Below, one piece after another: positions 1-8,022 of a stretch of DNA of 64,000 nucleotides. Positions within the stretch are counted from its first letter, which is position 1; every line of letters begins with the position of its first letter. The stretch is taken from the NCBI RefSeq assembly GCF_017549005.1, contig NZ_JAFYYT010000002.1:1-64000 (forward strand), written 5' to 3'. The DNA is from Ruminococcus sp. Its GTDB lineage: Bacteria > Bacillota > Clostridia > Oscillospirales > Ruminococcaceae. Both the position numbers and the translations under genes were made by a program. A model generated the notes under the pieces. It did not search any database, was not told where the DNA came from, and saw nothing but the letters and a program-made list of their open reading frames with translations.

Positions 1-140
1 AAGTCACATCAGATGATGTGCTTTTGATATTATATCACTTTTTACTAAGTGGCTCTTGTGATCCGTGAAGGTGGCTCTCAAGGCGCGGCAACGTGGCTCT
101 GAGAGTCCGTGCAGATGGCTCTGAGGTGACGGCGTATACA
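1..140 (+). mobile_element. Probable terminal end of an IS21-like insertion sequence
   Basis: Four copies of an 8-base motif, GTGGCTCT (last copy ATGGCTCT), start at 49, 71, 93 and 115, exactly 22 bp apart, and the block ends at about 140 in CGGCGTATACA. Ordered repeats of this length near a terminus finishing in CA are typical of IS21-family ends, where the transposase IstA binds. The resemblance to GTGGCTC-type IS21 ends of Firmicutes is from memory and was not checked. A hairpin at 5-20 lies inside the block, as expected downstream of an istB gene that would sit left of the window. No transposase is visible, so the family assignment is inferred. The adjoining gene seems to be cut at this boundary. 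Confidence 0.5.
5..26 (+). terminator. Hairpin with short T-tract, possible terminator of the off-window IS genes
   Basis: CACATC at 5-10 pairs perfectly with GATGTG at 15-20 around an AGAT loop and is followed by CTTTTG. If an istAB pair ends just left of the window, this would terminate it. The stem is only 6 bp, so the call is weak. Confidence 0.3.
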
Positions 141-640
141 AGTGCTGAACCTAATATTCTTGATACGTCCAAGCGCCAAACAGAAACGACGTGAAAAAGC
201 ATATATTTTCCGTAAATGTCATATTTTTCGGGAATGAATTTGGGATTAACAAGTCTGTAAGCGAGCAGATCGCCCTCATTCCATTCTGAATGAGTTACTT
301 TGGGTCTGCGTATCTTTTTACTTTGAGGCTGAGCGGAATTGACTTTTTTCTTGAATTCCGCTATGGTTTCCGATGAATAGCAGCAGTCCTTATCCAGAGT
401 TTCGGCATATTCGATTGCTTTGTTTACATTGTTTCTGATGTCCTCATTTAAAATACCGTGATCCCAGAGAATATCACCTATTACGAACCAAAGCACATAT
501 TTTTCATCTTCATTTATATCTTTATAAAATGACAGTATTTTTTCTGTTCCTTCTTCGGGTGTTATCATTGAAAAAACAGCTTGAACTTCGGGCTTTATAT
601 CCATAGCCAAATCATTTCCGTATATTTTTTTGTGTCCCAA
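35..640 (-). CDS. Hypothetical protein, probably truncated by the adjacent IS end and possibly frameshifted
   Basis: I do not recognise this 201-residue protein. The first 166 or so residues look like an ordinary soluble protein (acidic, with a helical middle and a WNEGDLLAYRL segment). From about residue 167 the reading frame crosses into the 22-bp repeat block at 1-140, giving a Ser/Leu/Arg-rich tail that is probably IS-derived. The native gene probably continued further before insertion. The start is also odd. The open frame begins at a TTG (640), but the well-placed ribosome binding site (AGGAGA followed 5 nt later by ATG at 648) opens another frame. That frame would join this one if a run of seven A (625-631 on the other strand) had one more A. 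The gene is therefore either decayed, or subject to slippage, or misread at the homopolymer. Confidence 0.5.
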   Translation of the reverse strand: MGHKKIYGNDLAMDIKPEVQAVFSMITPEEGTEKILSFYKDINEDEKYVLWFVIGDILWDHGILNEDIRNNVNKAIEYAETLDKDCCYSSETIAEFKKKVNSAQPQSKKIRRPKVTHSEWNEGDLLAYRLVNPKFIPEKYDIYGKYMLFHVVSVWRLDVSRILGSALVYAVTSEPSARTLRATLPRLESHLHGSQEPLSKK

Positions 641-718
641 ATTCCCATAAAATCTCCTGTGTTTGATCTGAGGCGTTTATTTTCATATTAATAAAAGCTT
701 TTTTTCTTTCGCAATAGC

Positions 719-2128
719 TTATCTGTATTTCCTTTCGGGATATTTTGCGTAATACTCTTCCTTATCCTTATACATAGCCTCATCGGCAATACGCATGGCG
801 CTGCGGATATCGCTGCAGGAACTGTTATAGAAACTTCCCACCGAGAAGCACACATTATTCGGATCGCCTGCACGCATTTTCAGCTCGCTGACCTTTTTGC
901 CGAATGCTTCTTCGCTGCAGTTTTCGGCAATGACCATATATTCGTCGCCGCCTGCACGGTAGATACTGTCACCTATAAAGACCTCCTGGAGAACGAGAGC
1001 AGCTTTTTTCAGGAGGAGATCGCCTGCTGCGTGACCGCCCTCGTCGTTTACACGTTTAAGGCCGTTGAGATCGGCAAATACGATACCGTATGGTTCCGAC
1101 AGGACTTCCTCACCCGAGACTATATCGCTCACTCTGTTGTTCATGGCATTGCGGTTGTTTATACCTGTGAGCATATCAGTATAGCCTATATGCTCGAGTC
1201 GTTTCATCATATTATAGCCTGCGATTTCCGAGGAAAGGAAAAAAGTGGTGAACTCAAGAGTTTCCTTGATACGCTGAGTATTTTCAACGTTGAAGTTGGT
1301 CATCCAGATATAGCCGATCATCTCCCTGTTATGTCTGAGAGGGAATAGAACAACGCTGTCAACTCCCGCTTCTTTGAGAGTAAGATACCATATGTTGTTT
1401 GTTTCGCTGATAAAGTCCATATTACTGGGACTTTTTATGATGATGCAGTCTCTTTCGCCCAGAGTTTCCTTCCATGAAAGGGCGATATCGTAAAAGTTTG
1501 CGAACTGGGTCACGGTTTTCAGAGTGCTTTTTTCCATGACGCTTTTTGCGAGGATATTGCACTTGCCGTTTTCCTCGTCCATAAGCATGACAGTACATAC
1601 CTCGGCGCCGCAGAGTTCGCGTATATCCTGTATTACCTCGTTTATCGTCTGTTTGAAGTCGTTTGTGCCGCGGAGCTTTATACAGGTCTTGAGCACGTCG
1701 TTTGCGGTAGTCATGGAGCTCGTTGAAGCGGAGTTTATATCGTCTACATCGCAGGGCTCTGTGGAATAAATACAGTAGCAGGTGTCGCCGTCCTCATAGT
1801 CTATGGGCATGAAGAACATATTGAACCACATATCGCATACATTCAGGTGGATGTACGTGTGGACGGACTTTTTCTGTATGGCTGTACGGAAACAGATATC
1901 CTCGAAATCCGGAGTTTTCGGGAGATACTTTTCGTACGGACTGTTGGGGATGAACTTATCGGGGTGAACAGTCGGGTCTGTGGCGAAAGGCGGGTGTTCA
2001 GCCATCTGGAGAAACATATTGTTGCCTGCGACAATGCGTATATCCTCATAACCGCCGTCGTTTTTTCTTTTTACGGAAACAACGCAGGCAGTAGGCAGTA
2101 TACCGTCAATGAACTTCTGAAAATCCAT
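719..2128 (-). CDS. Diguanylate cyclase with N-terminal sensory region and GAF-like domain
   Basis: The protein likely makes cyclic di-GMP from two GTP. Starting at the ATG at 2128 (AAGAAGGTGA upstream) it has about 469 residues; the longer frame from 2194 has no good binding site. Residues from roughly 140 to 310 resemble a GAF sensory domain, and the C-terminal 160 residues form a GGDEF domain. The signature reads AGGDEY, and DLNGLKRVND matches the metal and nucleotide binding segment. GGDEY is an accepted active variant. No RxxD inhibitory site is visible five residues before it. No membrane segment or signal peptide is apparent, so it should be cytoplasmic. It is divergently transcribed from a GGDEF-EAL gene, suggesting opposing control of the same messenger. 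Confidence 0.88.
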   Translation of the reverse strand: MDFQKFIDGILPTACVVSVKRKNDGGYEDIRIVAGNNMFLQMAEHPPFATDPTVHPDKFIPNSPYEKYLPKTPDFEDICFRTAIQKKSVHTYIHLNVCDMWFNMFFMPIDYEDGDTCYCIYSTEPCDVDDINSASTSSMTTANDVLKTCIKLRGTNDFKQTINEVIQDIRELCGAEVCTVMLMDEENGKCNILAKSVMEKSTLKTVTQFANFYDIALSWKETLGERDCIIIKSPSNMDFISETNNIWYLTLKEAGVDSVVLFPLRHNREMIGYIWMTNFNVENTQRIKETLEFTTFFLSSEIAGYNMMKRLEHIGYTDMLTGINNRNAMNNRVSDIVSGEEVLSEPYGIVFADLNGLKRVNDEGGHAAGDLLLKKAALVLQEVFIGDSIYRAGGDEYMVIAENCSEEAFGKKVSELKMRAGDPNNVCFSVGSFYNSSCSDIRSAMRIADEAMYKDKEEYYAKYPERKYR

Positions 2129-2212
2129 GTTTTCACCTTCTTTTCGATCGGATTTTTCTGTCGGTATAGGAAATTGATGATGATAACCTATCAATTCTGT
2201 GGGATTATATTA

Positions 2213-2241
2213 ATTTTACCACAAATAATTATGAAAGTCAA
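2213..2241 (-). promoter_or_regulatory. Sigma-A promoter of the GGDEF gene
   Basis: On the minus strand TTGACT (2241-2236) and TAAAAT (2218-2213) are 17 bp apart, upstream of the diguanylate cyclase start at 2128. Confidence 0.6.
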
Positions 2242-2325
2242 TAAACAAATAGTTAAAAGCGATAAATGCGTATAGGAGCCATTTCTTGCTGATATCTGCA
2301 AAAGTAAAAATATTGTAAATAAGTA

Positions 2326-2354
2326 TTGCAGATTGTTGCAATTATCTGTATAAT
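2326..2354 (+). promoter_or_regulatory. Sigma-A promoter of the GGDEF-EAL gene
   Basis: TTGCAG (2326-2331) and a perfect TATAAT (2349-2354) are separated by 17 bp, about 60 bp before the start at 2417. Confidence 0.6.
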
Positions 2355-2416
2355 ATGCTACAATATAATAGACAAATACTATCTGGATATGACGCATTAA
2401 AAGTGTGGTGAAATAT

Positions 2417-4684
2417 ATGAGAGAAAAGTTTTCGGTCATATTTGTTGTGATGATAATTGCACTTGCTGTCTGCAGTTTTATAGCCTTCAGGTCGCGTAAG
2501 ATAAATTCGATATCGGTAGCACTGCTTACCGGAGCATTCATTCCGCCCGTCATCGGAAACCTTATACTTGTCTGCTCGGGCGATAAGGCGCTTTCGCTGT
2601 TAGGCGAGTATATATACTTCATAGGTATGGATATCGTTATGTTCGCCCTGCTGAGATTTGCCATCGAATACTGCAATATCAGGCTGAAACGGCCGTGGCT
2701 GAAGAATGCTGTATATCTGCTGCTGATAGCGGACATAATGCAGTTCCTTGTGAACCCCGTCACAGGCCACGCCTTTGACAATGAAGCCATAGAAGTTGAC
2801 GGATTCCCATATTACAGGCTCGTTCCCTATGTTGGACAGGCGATGCACAGAATACTCGATTACAGCATACTTGCGGCGGTAATAGTCATATTCCTAATCA
2901 AGGCTGTAAGGACCTCACGTTTCTACTCGGAACGCTATTATGCGATACTCATAACATTGATAATAGCGGCATTGTGGCAGACTATTTACATATTCTCAAG
3001 AACTCCCATCGACCGCTCTATGGTCGGCTTCGGAGTATTCGGAATGCTGGTGTTCTATTTTGCCCTGTACTATCGCCCGATGAAGCTTCTTGACTGTATG
3101 CTGGCAGGAATTGCCTCAGAAATGTCCGAATCGCTGTTCTTTTTTGATGCTAACGGCAGATGCATATGGGCAAACGAGGCAGGTGCGAAGCTTGCAGGTA
3201 TAGAAGGGGAGGACTTTGAGGGCGTCCCGAAGCTCCTGAAGGACAGGTTCGGCGAGGAATACCAGTCTCAGGAGGAGTATATCTCCAATTTTGTATTGGG
3301 AACAGGTGACGATATAAAGTATTATCTGCTGGAAAAGCATTCGCTTCTGGACGAAAAGAAGCGTCTTGCAGGCTCTTTCATGAGTATCCGCGACAATACC
3401 GAGGACCAGCAGAAGCTCAAGCGCAAGATGTTCAACTCCACCCACGACAGTCTCACGGGACTTTACACAAGGGAGTATCTCTACGAGCGCATACATGAAG
3501 TTCTTACTGCGAGACAGAACACGGAATACTTCGTGATCTACATAGACGTGCGTAATTTCAAGATAATCAACGATATATTCAGCAATGAGTTCGGCGACAA
3601 AGCCCTGCAGGACATTGCGGAATGGATAAAGTCGTGGATGTCGGACGAATGTGTTTTCGGACGACTTGTTGGCGCTTCATTCGGCGTCTGCATACCTGTT
3701 GAGGAGTTCGAACCTGCGAGCATAGAGGAAAAGCTCTCGCCTTTTGTGGTGGACAACGGAACGCTTGGCTACCATATCCTCATACATCTCGGAGTTTACA
3801 AGGCGATCGAGCCCGATATGGAAGTTTCGCTTATGTTTGACAGGGCAAATCTTGCTCTTTCCACGATAAAGGACGAATATCAGACCCATATCGCCTATTA
3901 TAACGACGAAATACGCAGTAAGGTGCTGTGGGACCAGCATATTTCCGCACAGCTGCACACAGCGATCGCCGAGAGACAGCTGAAACCATATTTACAGCCT
4001 ATTGTTGACAGGAACGGCGCTATTGTCGGGGCAGAAGCCCTTGTCAGGTGGATACATCCCACAGACGGCTTCCTTTCGCCGGGAGCTTTCATACCCGTCT
4101 TTGAGAAGAACGGCATGATCGTCGAGGTGGACAAGTATATGTGGCGCTGTGCCTGCGAAATACTCGCCAGCTGGAAGGAAAAGCACGGTGATATTTTTAT
4201 TTCCGTGAATATTTCCCCGAAGGACTTCTATTTCGTCAATGTTGTTGAGGAGATAAAGAAGCTTACTGCGGAATACGGCGTAAGTCCGTCGCAGCTCCGC
4301 ATAGAGATAACCGAAACGGTAATGATGACCGAAGCGGAGATCCGCATGAAGACTCTCAACGAGTTCAGGAAAATGGGCTATATTGTGGAGATGGACGACT
4401 TCGGAAGCGGCTATTCTTCGCTGAATATGCTGAAAGATATGCCTGTTGACGTACTGAAGATAGACATGAAGTTCCTGAGCAAATCCAGGGACGACGGCAA
4501 GGCTCAGACCATACTTCAGAACATCATAAACCTCTCCGACGACCTCGGCATAGACTCGCTGACCGAGGGTGTTGAAACGGAAGCGCAGTTCAAAATGCTT
4601 AACGAAATGGGCTGCAAGCTGTTTCAGGGCTATTATTTTGCCAAGCCCATGCCGCTTGAGGAATTTGAGGATAAATGCCTCTGA
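2417..4684 (+). CDS. Membrane GGDEF-EAL protein, probable cyclic-di-GMP phosphodiesterase
   Basis: A membrane-bound signalling protein of 755 residues. The first 215 residues contain about seven hydrophobic helices resembling the 7TM sensory module found on some histidine kinases. A PAS-like segment follows (around MSESLFFFDANGRCIWANEAG), then a GGDEF domain and an EAL domain. The GGDEF signature is lost (VGASF replaces it), so cyclase activity is unlikely and the domain may be regulatory. The EAL domain keeps EALVRW, NISPKDF, ITETVMM and DDFGSGYSSL, so cyclic-di-GMP hydrolysis is expected. The start at 2417 is preferred because GGTGA lies six bases before it; an upstream GTG at 2405 is possible. 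It lies back to back with a GGDEF gene and ends in a strong terminator. Confidence 0.87.
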   Translation: MREKFSVIFVVMIIALAVCSFIAFRSRKINSISVALLTGAFIPPVIGNLILVCSGDKALSLLGEYIYFIGMDIVMFALLRFAIEYCNIRLKRPWLKNAVYLLLIADIMQFLVNPVTGHAFDNEAIEVDGFPYYRLVPYVGQAMHRILDYSILAAVIVIFLIKAVRTSRFYSERYYAILITLIIAALWQTIYIFSRTPIDRSMVGFGVFGMLVFYFALYYRPMKLLDCMLAGIASEMSESLFFFDANGRCIWANEAGAKLAGIEGEDFEGVPKLLKDRFGEEYQSQEEYISNFVLGTGDDIKYYLLEKHSLLDEKKRLAGSFMSIRDNTEDQQKLKRKMFNSTHDSLTGLYTREYLYERIHEVLTARQNTEYFVIYIDVRNFKIINDIFSNEFGDKALQDIAEWIKSWMSDECVFGRLVGASFGVCIPVEEFEPASIEEKLSPFVVDNGTLGYHILIHLGVYKAIEPDMEVSLMFDRANLALSTIKDEYQTHIAYYNDEIRSKVLWDQHISAQLHTAIAERQLKPYLQPIVDRNGAIVGAEALVRWIHPTDGFLSPGAFIPVFEKNGMIVEVDKYMWRCACEILASWKEKHGDIFISVNISPKDFYFVNVVEEIKKLTAEYGVSPSQLRIEITETVMMTEAEIRMKTLNEFRKMGYIVEMDDFGSGYSSLNMLKDMPVDVLKIDMKFLSKSRDDGKAQTILQNIINLSDDLGIDSLTEGVETEAQFKMLNEMGCKLFQGYYFAKPMPLEEFEDKCL

Positions 4685-4700
4685 AAAACGAATGACATTG

Positions 4701-4733
4701 AGTGCTCCCGGAAGCGTCCGGGAGCACTTTTTC
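4701..4733 (+). terminator. Intrinsic terminator after the GGDEF-EAL gene
   Basis: AGTGCTCCCGG (4701-4711) and its complement CCGGGAGCACT (4718-4728) form a GC-rich stem followed by a T-tract. Confidence 0.85.
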
Positions 4734-4903
4734 TGTTAAAACAGAATTTATATTAACAAACTAATGGAAAAGAGTTTTTACGTAAATGGTTCAGACGGCA
4801 AACTAAAAGAGAAAATACATTTGTGAAATAGCATAATAATGACATTAAACTGACCACTTATTGCTACACACTGGTCGTTTTTTGCTGATTTTGAACATTT
4901 CTC

Positions 4904-4932
4904 TTTACAAGTTGGAATAATTGATGTATATT
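4904..4932 (+). promoter_or_regulatory. Candidate promoter of the xylanase gene
   Basis: TTTACA (4904-4909) and TATATT (4927-4932) are 17 bp apart, about 150 bp before the xylanase start. The remaining gap from 4734 to 5083 is AT-rich. It holds a weak inverted repeat, GACCA/TGGTC, followed by a T-run near 4853-4885, and nothing else I can name. Confidence 0.5.
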
Positions 4933-5083
4933 ATACTTGCATATAAAATATACAGTTTATTCGTTGATGTGGACGCATTTTGCTCCAATTCAACCAATGC
5001 AGCGGCCATAAATGAATAAACTTATTTTGTATACTATTGAGAAAAAGATCAATATTATTATTTTTTTATGAGGAGTGATTAAT

Positions 5084-7501
5084 TTGAAGACGAGAACTTT
5101 CAGGAAGATCGTTGGCGGCGCAGTTTCTGCAATGATGATAGCTTCAAGTCTCCCTGTTACCGCTATGGCAGCGGATCAGCAGACGAGAGGCAACATCGGC
5201 GGCTATGACTACGAGATGTGGAACCAGAACGGTCAGGGCAACGCTCAGATGAACCCGAGCGCAGGCTCATTCACATGTTCATGGAGCAACATCGAGAACT
5301 TCCTTGCTCGTATGGGTAAGAATTTCGATAGTCAGAAGAAGAACTACAAGGCCTTCGGTAATATAGTTCTGACATATGATGTTGAGTACACTCCAAGAGG
5401 AAACTCATATATGTGCGTTTACGGATGGACAAGGAATCCTCTTATGGAGTATTATATCGTTGAGGGCTGGGGCGACTGGCGTCCACCCGGAAACGACGGT
5501 GAGAGAAAGGGTAATATAACTCTCAACGGCAATACATACGAAATTGCCAAGACAATGCGTTATAACCAGCCTTCTCTCGACGGTACTGCTACATTCCCGC
5601 AGTACTGGAGCATCAGGACCACAAGCGGTTCACAGAATAACACAACAAACTACATGAAGGGCACTATCGACGTATCCAAGCACTTCGACGCATGGAGCCA
5701 GAAGGGCCTCGATATGTCAGGTACTCTCTATGAGGTATCACTTAACATTGAGGGCTACAGATCCAACGGACAGGCTAATGTTAAGAGCGTAACAGTTACC
5801 ACTAATGCAGGCGATGACCAGATGGGTCAGGAGTCCCAGGGCGGCGGCAACGCTGGAGGCGGCAATGACGGCGGCGGAAACGCAGGCGGCGGCTTCGACT
5901 TCGGCGGCGGACAGCAGTGGGGCGGCGGCAATGGCGGCGGCTTCGACTTCGGCGGCGGACAGCAGTGGGGCGGCGGCAACGGCGGCGGCTTTGACTTCGG
6001 CGGCGGACAGCAGCAGGGCGGCAACGGCGGCGGAAACGCTGGCGGCGGTAATGCAGGCGGCGGAAGCACAGGCGGCGATACATTTGCAGGCGCAGGCAGC
6101 TCGTCAGGTGTAGCAGCTCACCAGAACCTCAACTATAAGTATGAAAAGGGCGGCAACGGCTTCAAGGATGTAATGGGCCCGTATTTCCGTCTCGGTACTT
6201 CTGTAAGCGGATACGAGATCGGTAACTCTCAGGCTCAGGAGTTCATCAAGAAGAACTACAACTCCATCACATGTGAAAACGAAATGAAGCCTGATTCGAT
6301 CGTTAAGGGCGTTAATGGTGATGAAGTAACTATAAGCCTTCAGTCTGCAAGCAGCATACTCAAGTTTGCTGAGCAGAACGGAATCGGTGTTCGTGGTCAT
6401 ACCTTCGTATGGTACAGCCAGACTCCTAACTCACTGTTCCAGGATAACGGCGGTACTGTTTCAAAGGACAGAATGAACAAGCGTCTCGAGAGCATGATAA
6501 AGAATACATTCTCCGCTCTCAAGTCACAGTTCCCGAACCTCCAGGTTCACTCCTACGACGTATGTAACGAGCTCTTCGTTAACGACGGCGGCGGAATGAG
6601 ACCTTCAAACAACTCCAACTGGTCAAGAGTATACAACGGCAGCTCTGAGTTCGTTGTAAACGCATTCAAGTATGCAAGACAGTATGCTCCTAAGGAGACA
6701 AAGCTTTATCTTAACGATTATAACGAGTACATGAGCGCTAAGACACAGGATCTCGTAAACATGGCTAAGACAGTCATGAAGGAGGGCGACTATATCGACG
6801 GTATCGGTATGCAGGCTCACCTTGATTCAAGATATCCTTCTGCAAGCGAGTTCGAGACAGCTGTAAAGGCTTTCGAGGGACTCGGACTTGACGTTCAGAT
6901 CACAGAGCTCGATATCACAAACAGCACAGGTACTAACGGTCAGCTCTATCCTCAGATCTTTGAGGTAGCTATGAAGCACGCTAAGAACATCTCCTGCGTA
7001 ACCCTCTGGGGTACAACAGACGCAAGAAGCTGGAGAGCAAACCAGAACGGCGGTTCACCGCTTCCGTTTGATAACTACCAGCCTAAGTCGTTCTACAATA
7101 ACATCATAGCTCTTGCTGACAAGATAGATCCTCCTGTATATGAGGCTGCTACAACAACTACGACAACCACAACTACTACAACAACTACAACCACTACTAC
7201 AACTACCACAACAACTACAACAACAGCCAAGCCTACAACAACAACTACAACTACTACAGAAAAGGCTAAGCCTTCAGTAACACTCTGGGGCGATGCTAAC
7301 AACGACGGCGGACTTGACATGGGTGACGCAGTTCTCATCATGCAGGCACTTGCAAATCCTGACAAGTACGGCGTTGGCGGTACAGACGCACACGCTCTTA
7401 CAGAGCAGGGTAAGATCAACGCAGACGTTAACGGTACTGAGGGTCTTACCACAAATGACGCACTTTGGATCCAGGAGAAGCTCCTCGGACTCAGAAAGTG
7501 A
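5084..7501 (+). CDS. Bifunctional secreted endo-xylanase: GH11, Gly-rich linker, GH10, Thr linker, dockerin
   Basis: The enzyme cleaves beta-1,4-xylan with two unrelated catalytic domains and should dock into a cellulosome. The best start is the TTG at 5084, because AGGAG lies eight bases before it; it gives 805 residues. Residues 1-30 form a signal peptide ending in AMA. Residues about 35-242 are a GH11 domain, with the nucleophile region PLMEYYIVEGWG and the acid/base region NIEGYRSNGQANV. A glycine-rich linker (247-342) contains a 16-residue tandem repeat. A GH10 domain (345-680) follows, with HTFVWYSQTP, acid/base Glu in DVCNELF and nucleophile Glu in ITELDI. A poly-Thr linker leads to a type I dockerin (about 734-803) with two calcium-binding repeats (GDANNDGGLDMGDAVLIMQ and ADVNGTEGLTTNDALWIQ). 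The GH11-GH10 order recalls R. flavefaciens XynA, whose linker is instead Asn/Gln-rich. Confidence 0.95.
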   Translation: MKTRTFRKIVGGAVSAMMIASSLPVTAMAADQQTRGNIGGYDYEMWNQNGQGNAQMNPSAGSFTCSWSNIENFLARMGKNFDSQKKNYKAFGNIVLTYDVEYTPRGNSYMCVYGWTRNPLMEYYIVEGWGDWRPPGNDGERKGNITLNGNTYEIAKTMRYNQPSLDGTATFPQYWSIRTTSGSQNNTTNYMKGTIDVSKHFDAWSQKGLDMSGTLYEVSLNIEGYRSNGQANVKSVTVTTNAGDDQMGQESQGGGNAGGGNDGGGNAGGGFDFGGGQQWGGGNGGGFDFGGGQQWGGGNGGGFDFGGGQQQGGNGGGNAGGGNAGGGSTGGDTFAGAGSSSGVAAHQNLNYKYEKGGNGFKDVMGPYFRLGTSVSGYEIGNSQAQEFIKKNYNSITCENEMKPDSIVKGVNGDEVTISLQSASSILKFAEQNGIGVRGHTFVWYSQTPNSLFQDNGGTVSKDRMNKRLESMIKNTFSALKSQFPNLQVHSYDVCNELFVNDGGGMRPSNNSNWSRVYNGSSEFVVNAFKYARQYAPKETKLYLNDYNEYMSAKTQDLVNMAKTVMKEGDYIDGIGMQAHLDSRYPSASEFETAVKAFEGLGLDVQITELDITNSTGTNGQLYPQIFEVAMKHAKNISCVTLWGTTDARSWRANQNGGSPLPFDNYQPKSFYNNIIALADKIDPPVYEAATTTTTTTTTTTTTTTTTTTTTTTTTAKPTTTTTTTTEKAKPSVTLWGDANNDGGLDMGDAVLIMQALANPDKYGVGGTDAHALTEQGKINADVNGTEGLTTNDALWIQEKLLGLRK
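5888..6034 (+). repeat. 48-bp in-frame tandem repeat in the xylanase linker
   Basis: The segment coding FDFGGGQQWGGGNGGG recurs at 5894, 5942 and 5990, a 48-bp (16-residue) period. The third copy varies (QQQGGN) and there is a short Gly/Asn-rich tail. Units are nearly identical in DNA, indicating recent slippage or unequal exchange, so copy number may vary between strains. Confidence 0.85.
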
Positions 7502-7540
7502 TAAAAAAGTTGTTTATTTGGTCTTTATAATATAAAAAAG

Positions 7541-7580
7541 CCGACAAGGGAGAGTTATCTCTCCTTTGTCGGGATTTTTT
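7541..7580 (+). terminator. Intrinsic terminator after the xylanase gene
   Basis: CCGACAAGGGAGAG (7541-7554) pairs with CTCTCCTTTGTCGG around a short loop and is followed by a run of T. Confidence 0.85.
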
Positions 7581-7584
7581 TGCA

Positions 7585-7990
7585 AAAAAATCCCGACACC
7601 GAAGAACACTGAAACTTCGGCATCGGTTCAATGAGGATGATTTTCAAAAGCCTTCGCAGGCTTTAGCAGAAAGCTAAAGCTTTCGACTATTGAGGACTGG
7701 AACTTTATTACCAATCTCTGACAATATAATATCACTTCCGGGCACCTTTTAGCAACTCATTTTTTGCAGATTAAGTGGATAAAATGAGGGAGTTGTAACA
7801 TTTACATGAAAAAGCATGGTGCGGAATGGGTAGTTATAAAGCAGTTTTGTCACTTCGTCTAAAAGGATAAACAATAAATAAAAAAGACAAATGAAGTGAA
7901 AATAGTACGTTATGCAGACATTTTTCCAATAAAATCGACACAGTTCGCCATGTTAATTGTTATTTCATATTTAAAAATCGGATACATTTA
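7585..7990. other. Intergenic stretch with overlapping hairpins, no gene seen
   Basis: No credible coding region lies between the xylanase terminator and the SulP gene. The left part holds three inverted repeats: CCGAAG/CTTCGG (7599-7620), AAAGCCT/AGGCTTT (7647-7664) and GCTTTAGC/GCTAAAGC (7660-7680). The last two share bases 7660-7664, so they cannot form together. The remainder, about 7685-7990, is AT-rich and I see nothing definite in it. Confidence 0.45.
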
Positions 7991-8018
7991 AGAACAGGCA
8001 CATAAATGTGCCTGTTCT
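7991..8018 (-). terminator. Long perfect hairpin, probable terminator of the SulP gene
   Basis: AGAACAGGCACA and TGTGCCTGTTCT pair over 12 bp around TAAA, directly after the SulP stop codon. The minus-strand T-tract is short (TTAAAT), so efficiency is uncertain. Confidence 0.55.
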
Positions 8019-8022
8019 GGAT

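Noticed and set aside
49..134. Regularly spaced short repeats that could be read as a mini CRISPR array
   Set aside because: The repeated unit is only 8 bases with 14-base gaps, there is no cas gene, and the block fits an insertion-sequence end better.
7093..7452. Long antisense frame rich in Val opposite the xylanase
   Set aside because: It is the complement of poly-Thr codons in the linker and has no ribosome binding site; similar Val- or Arg-rich antisense frames at 5802-6083 and 47512-47745 are rejected for the same reason.
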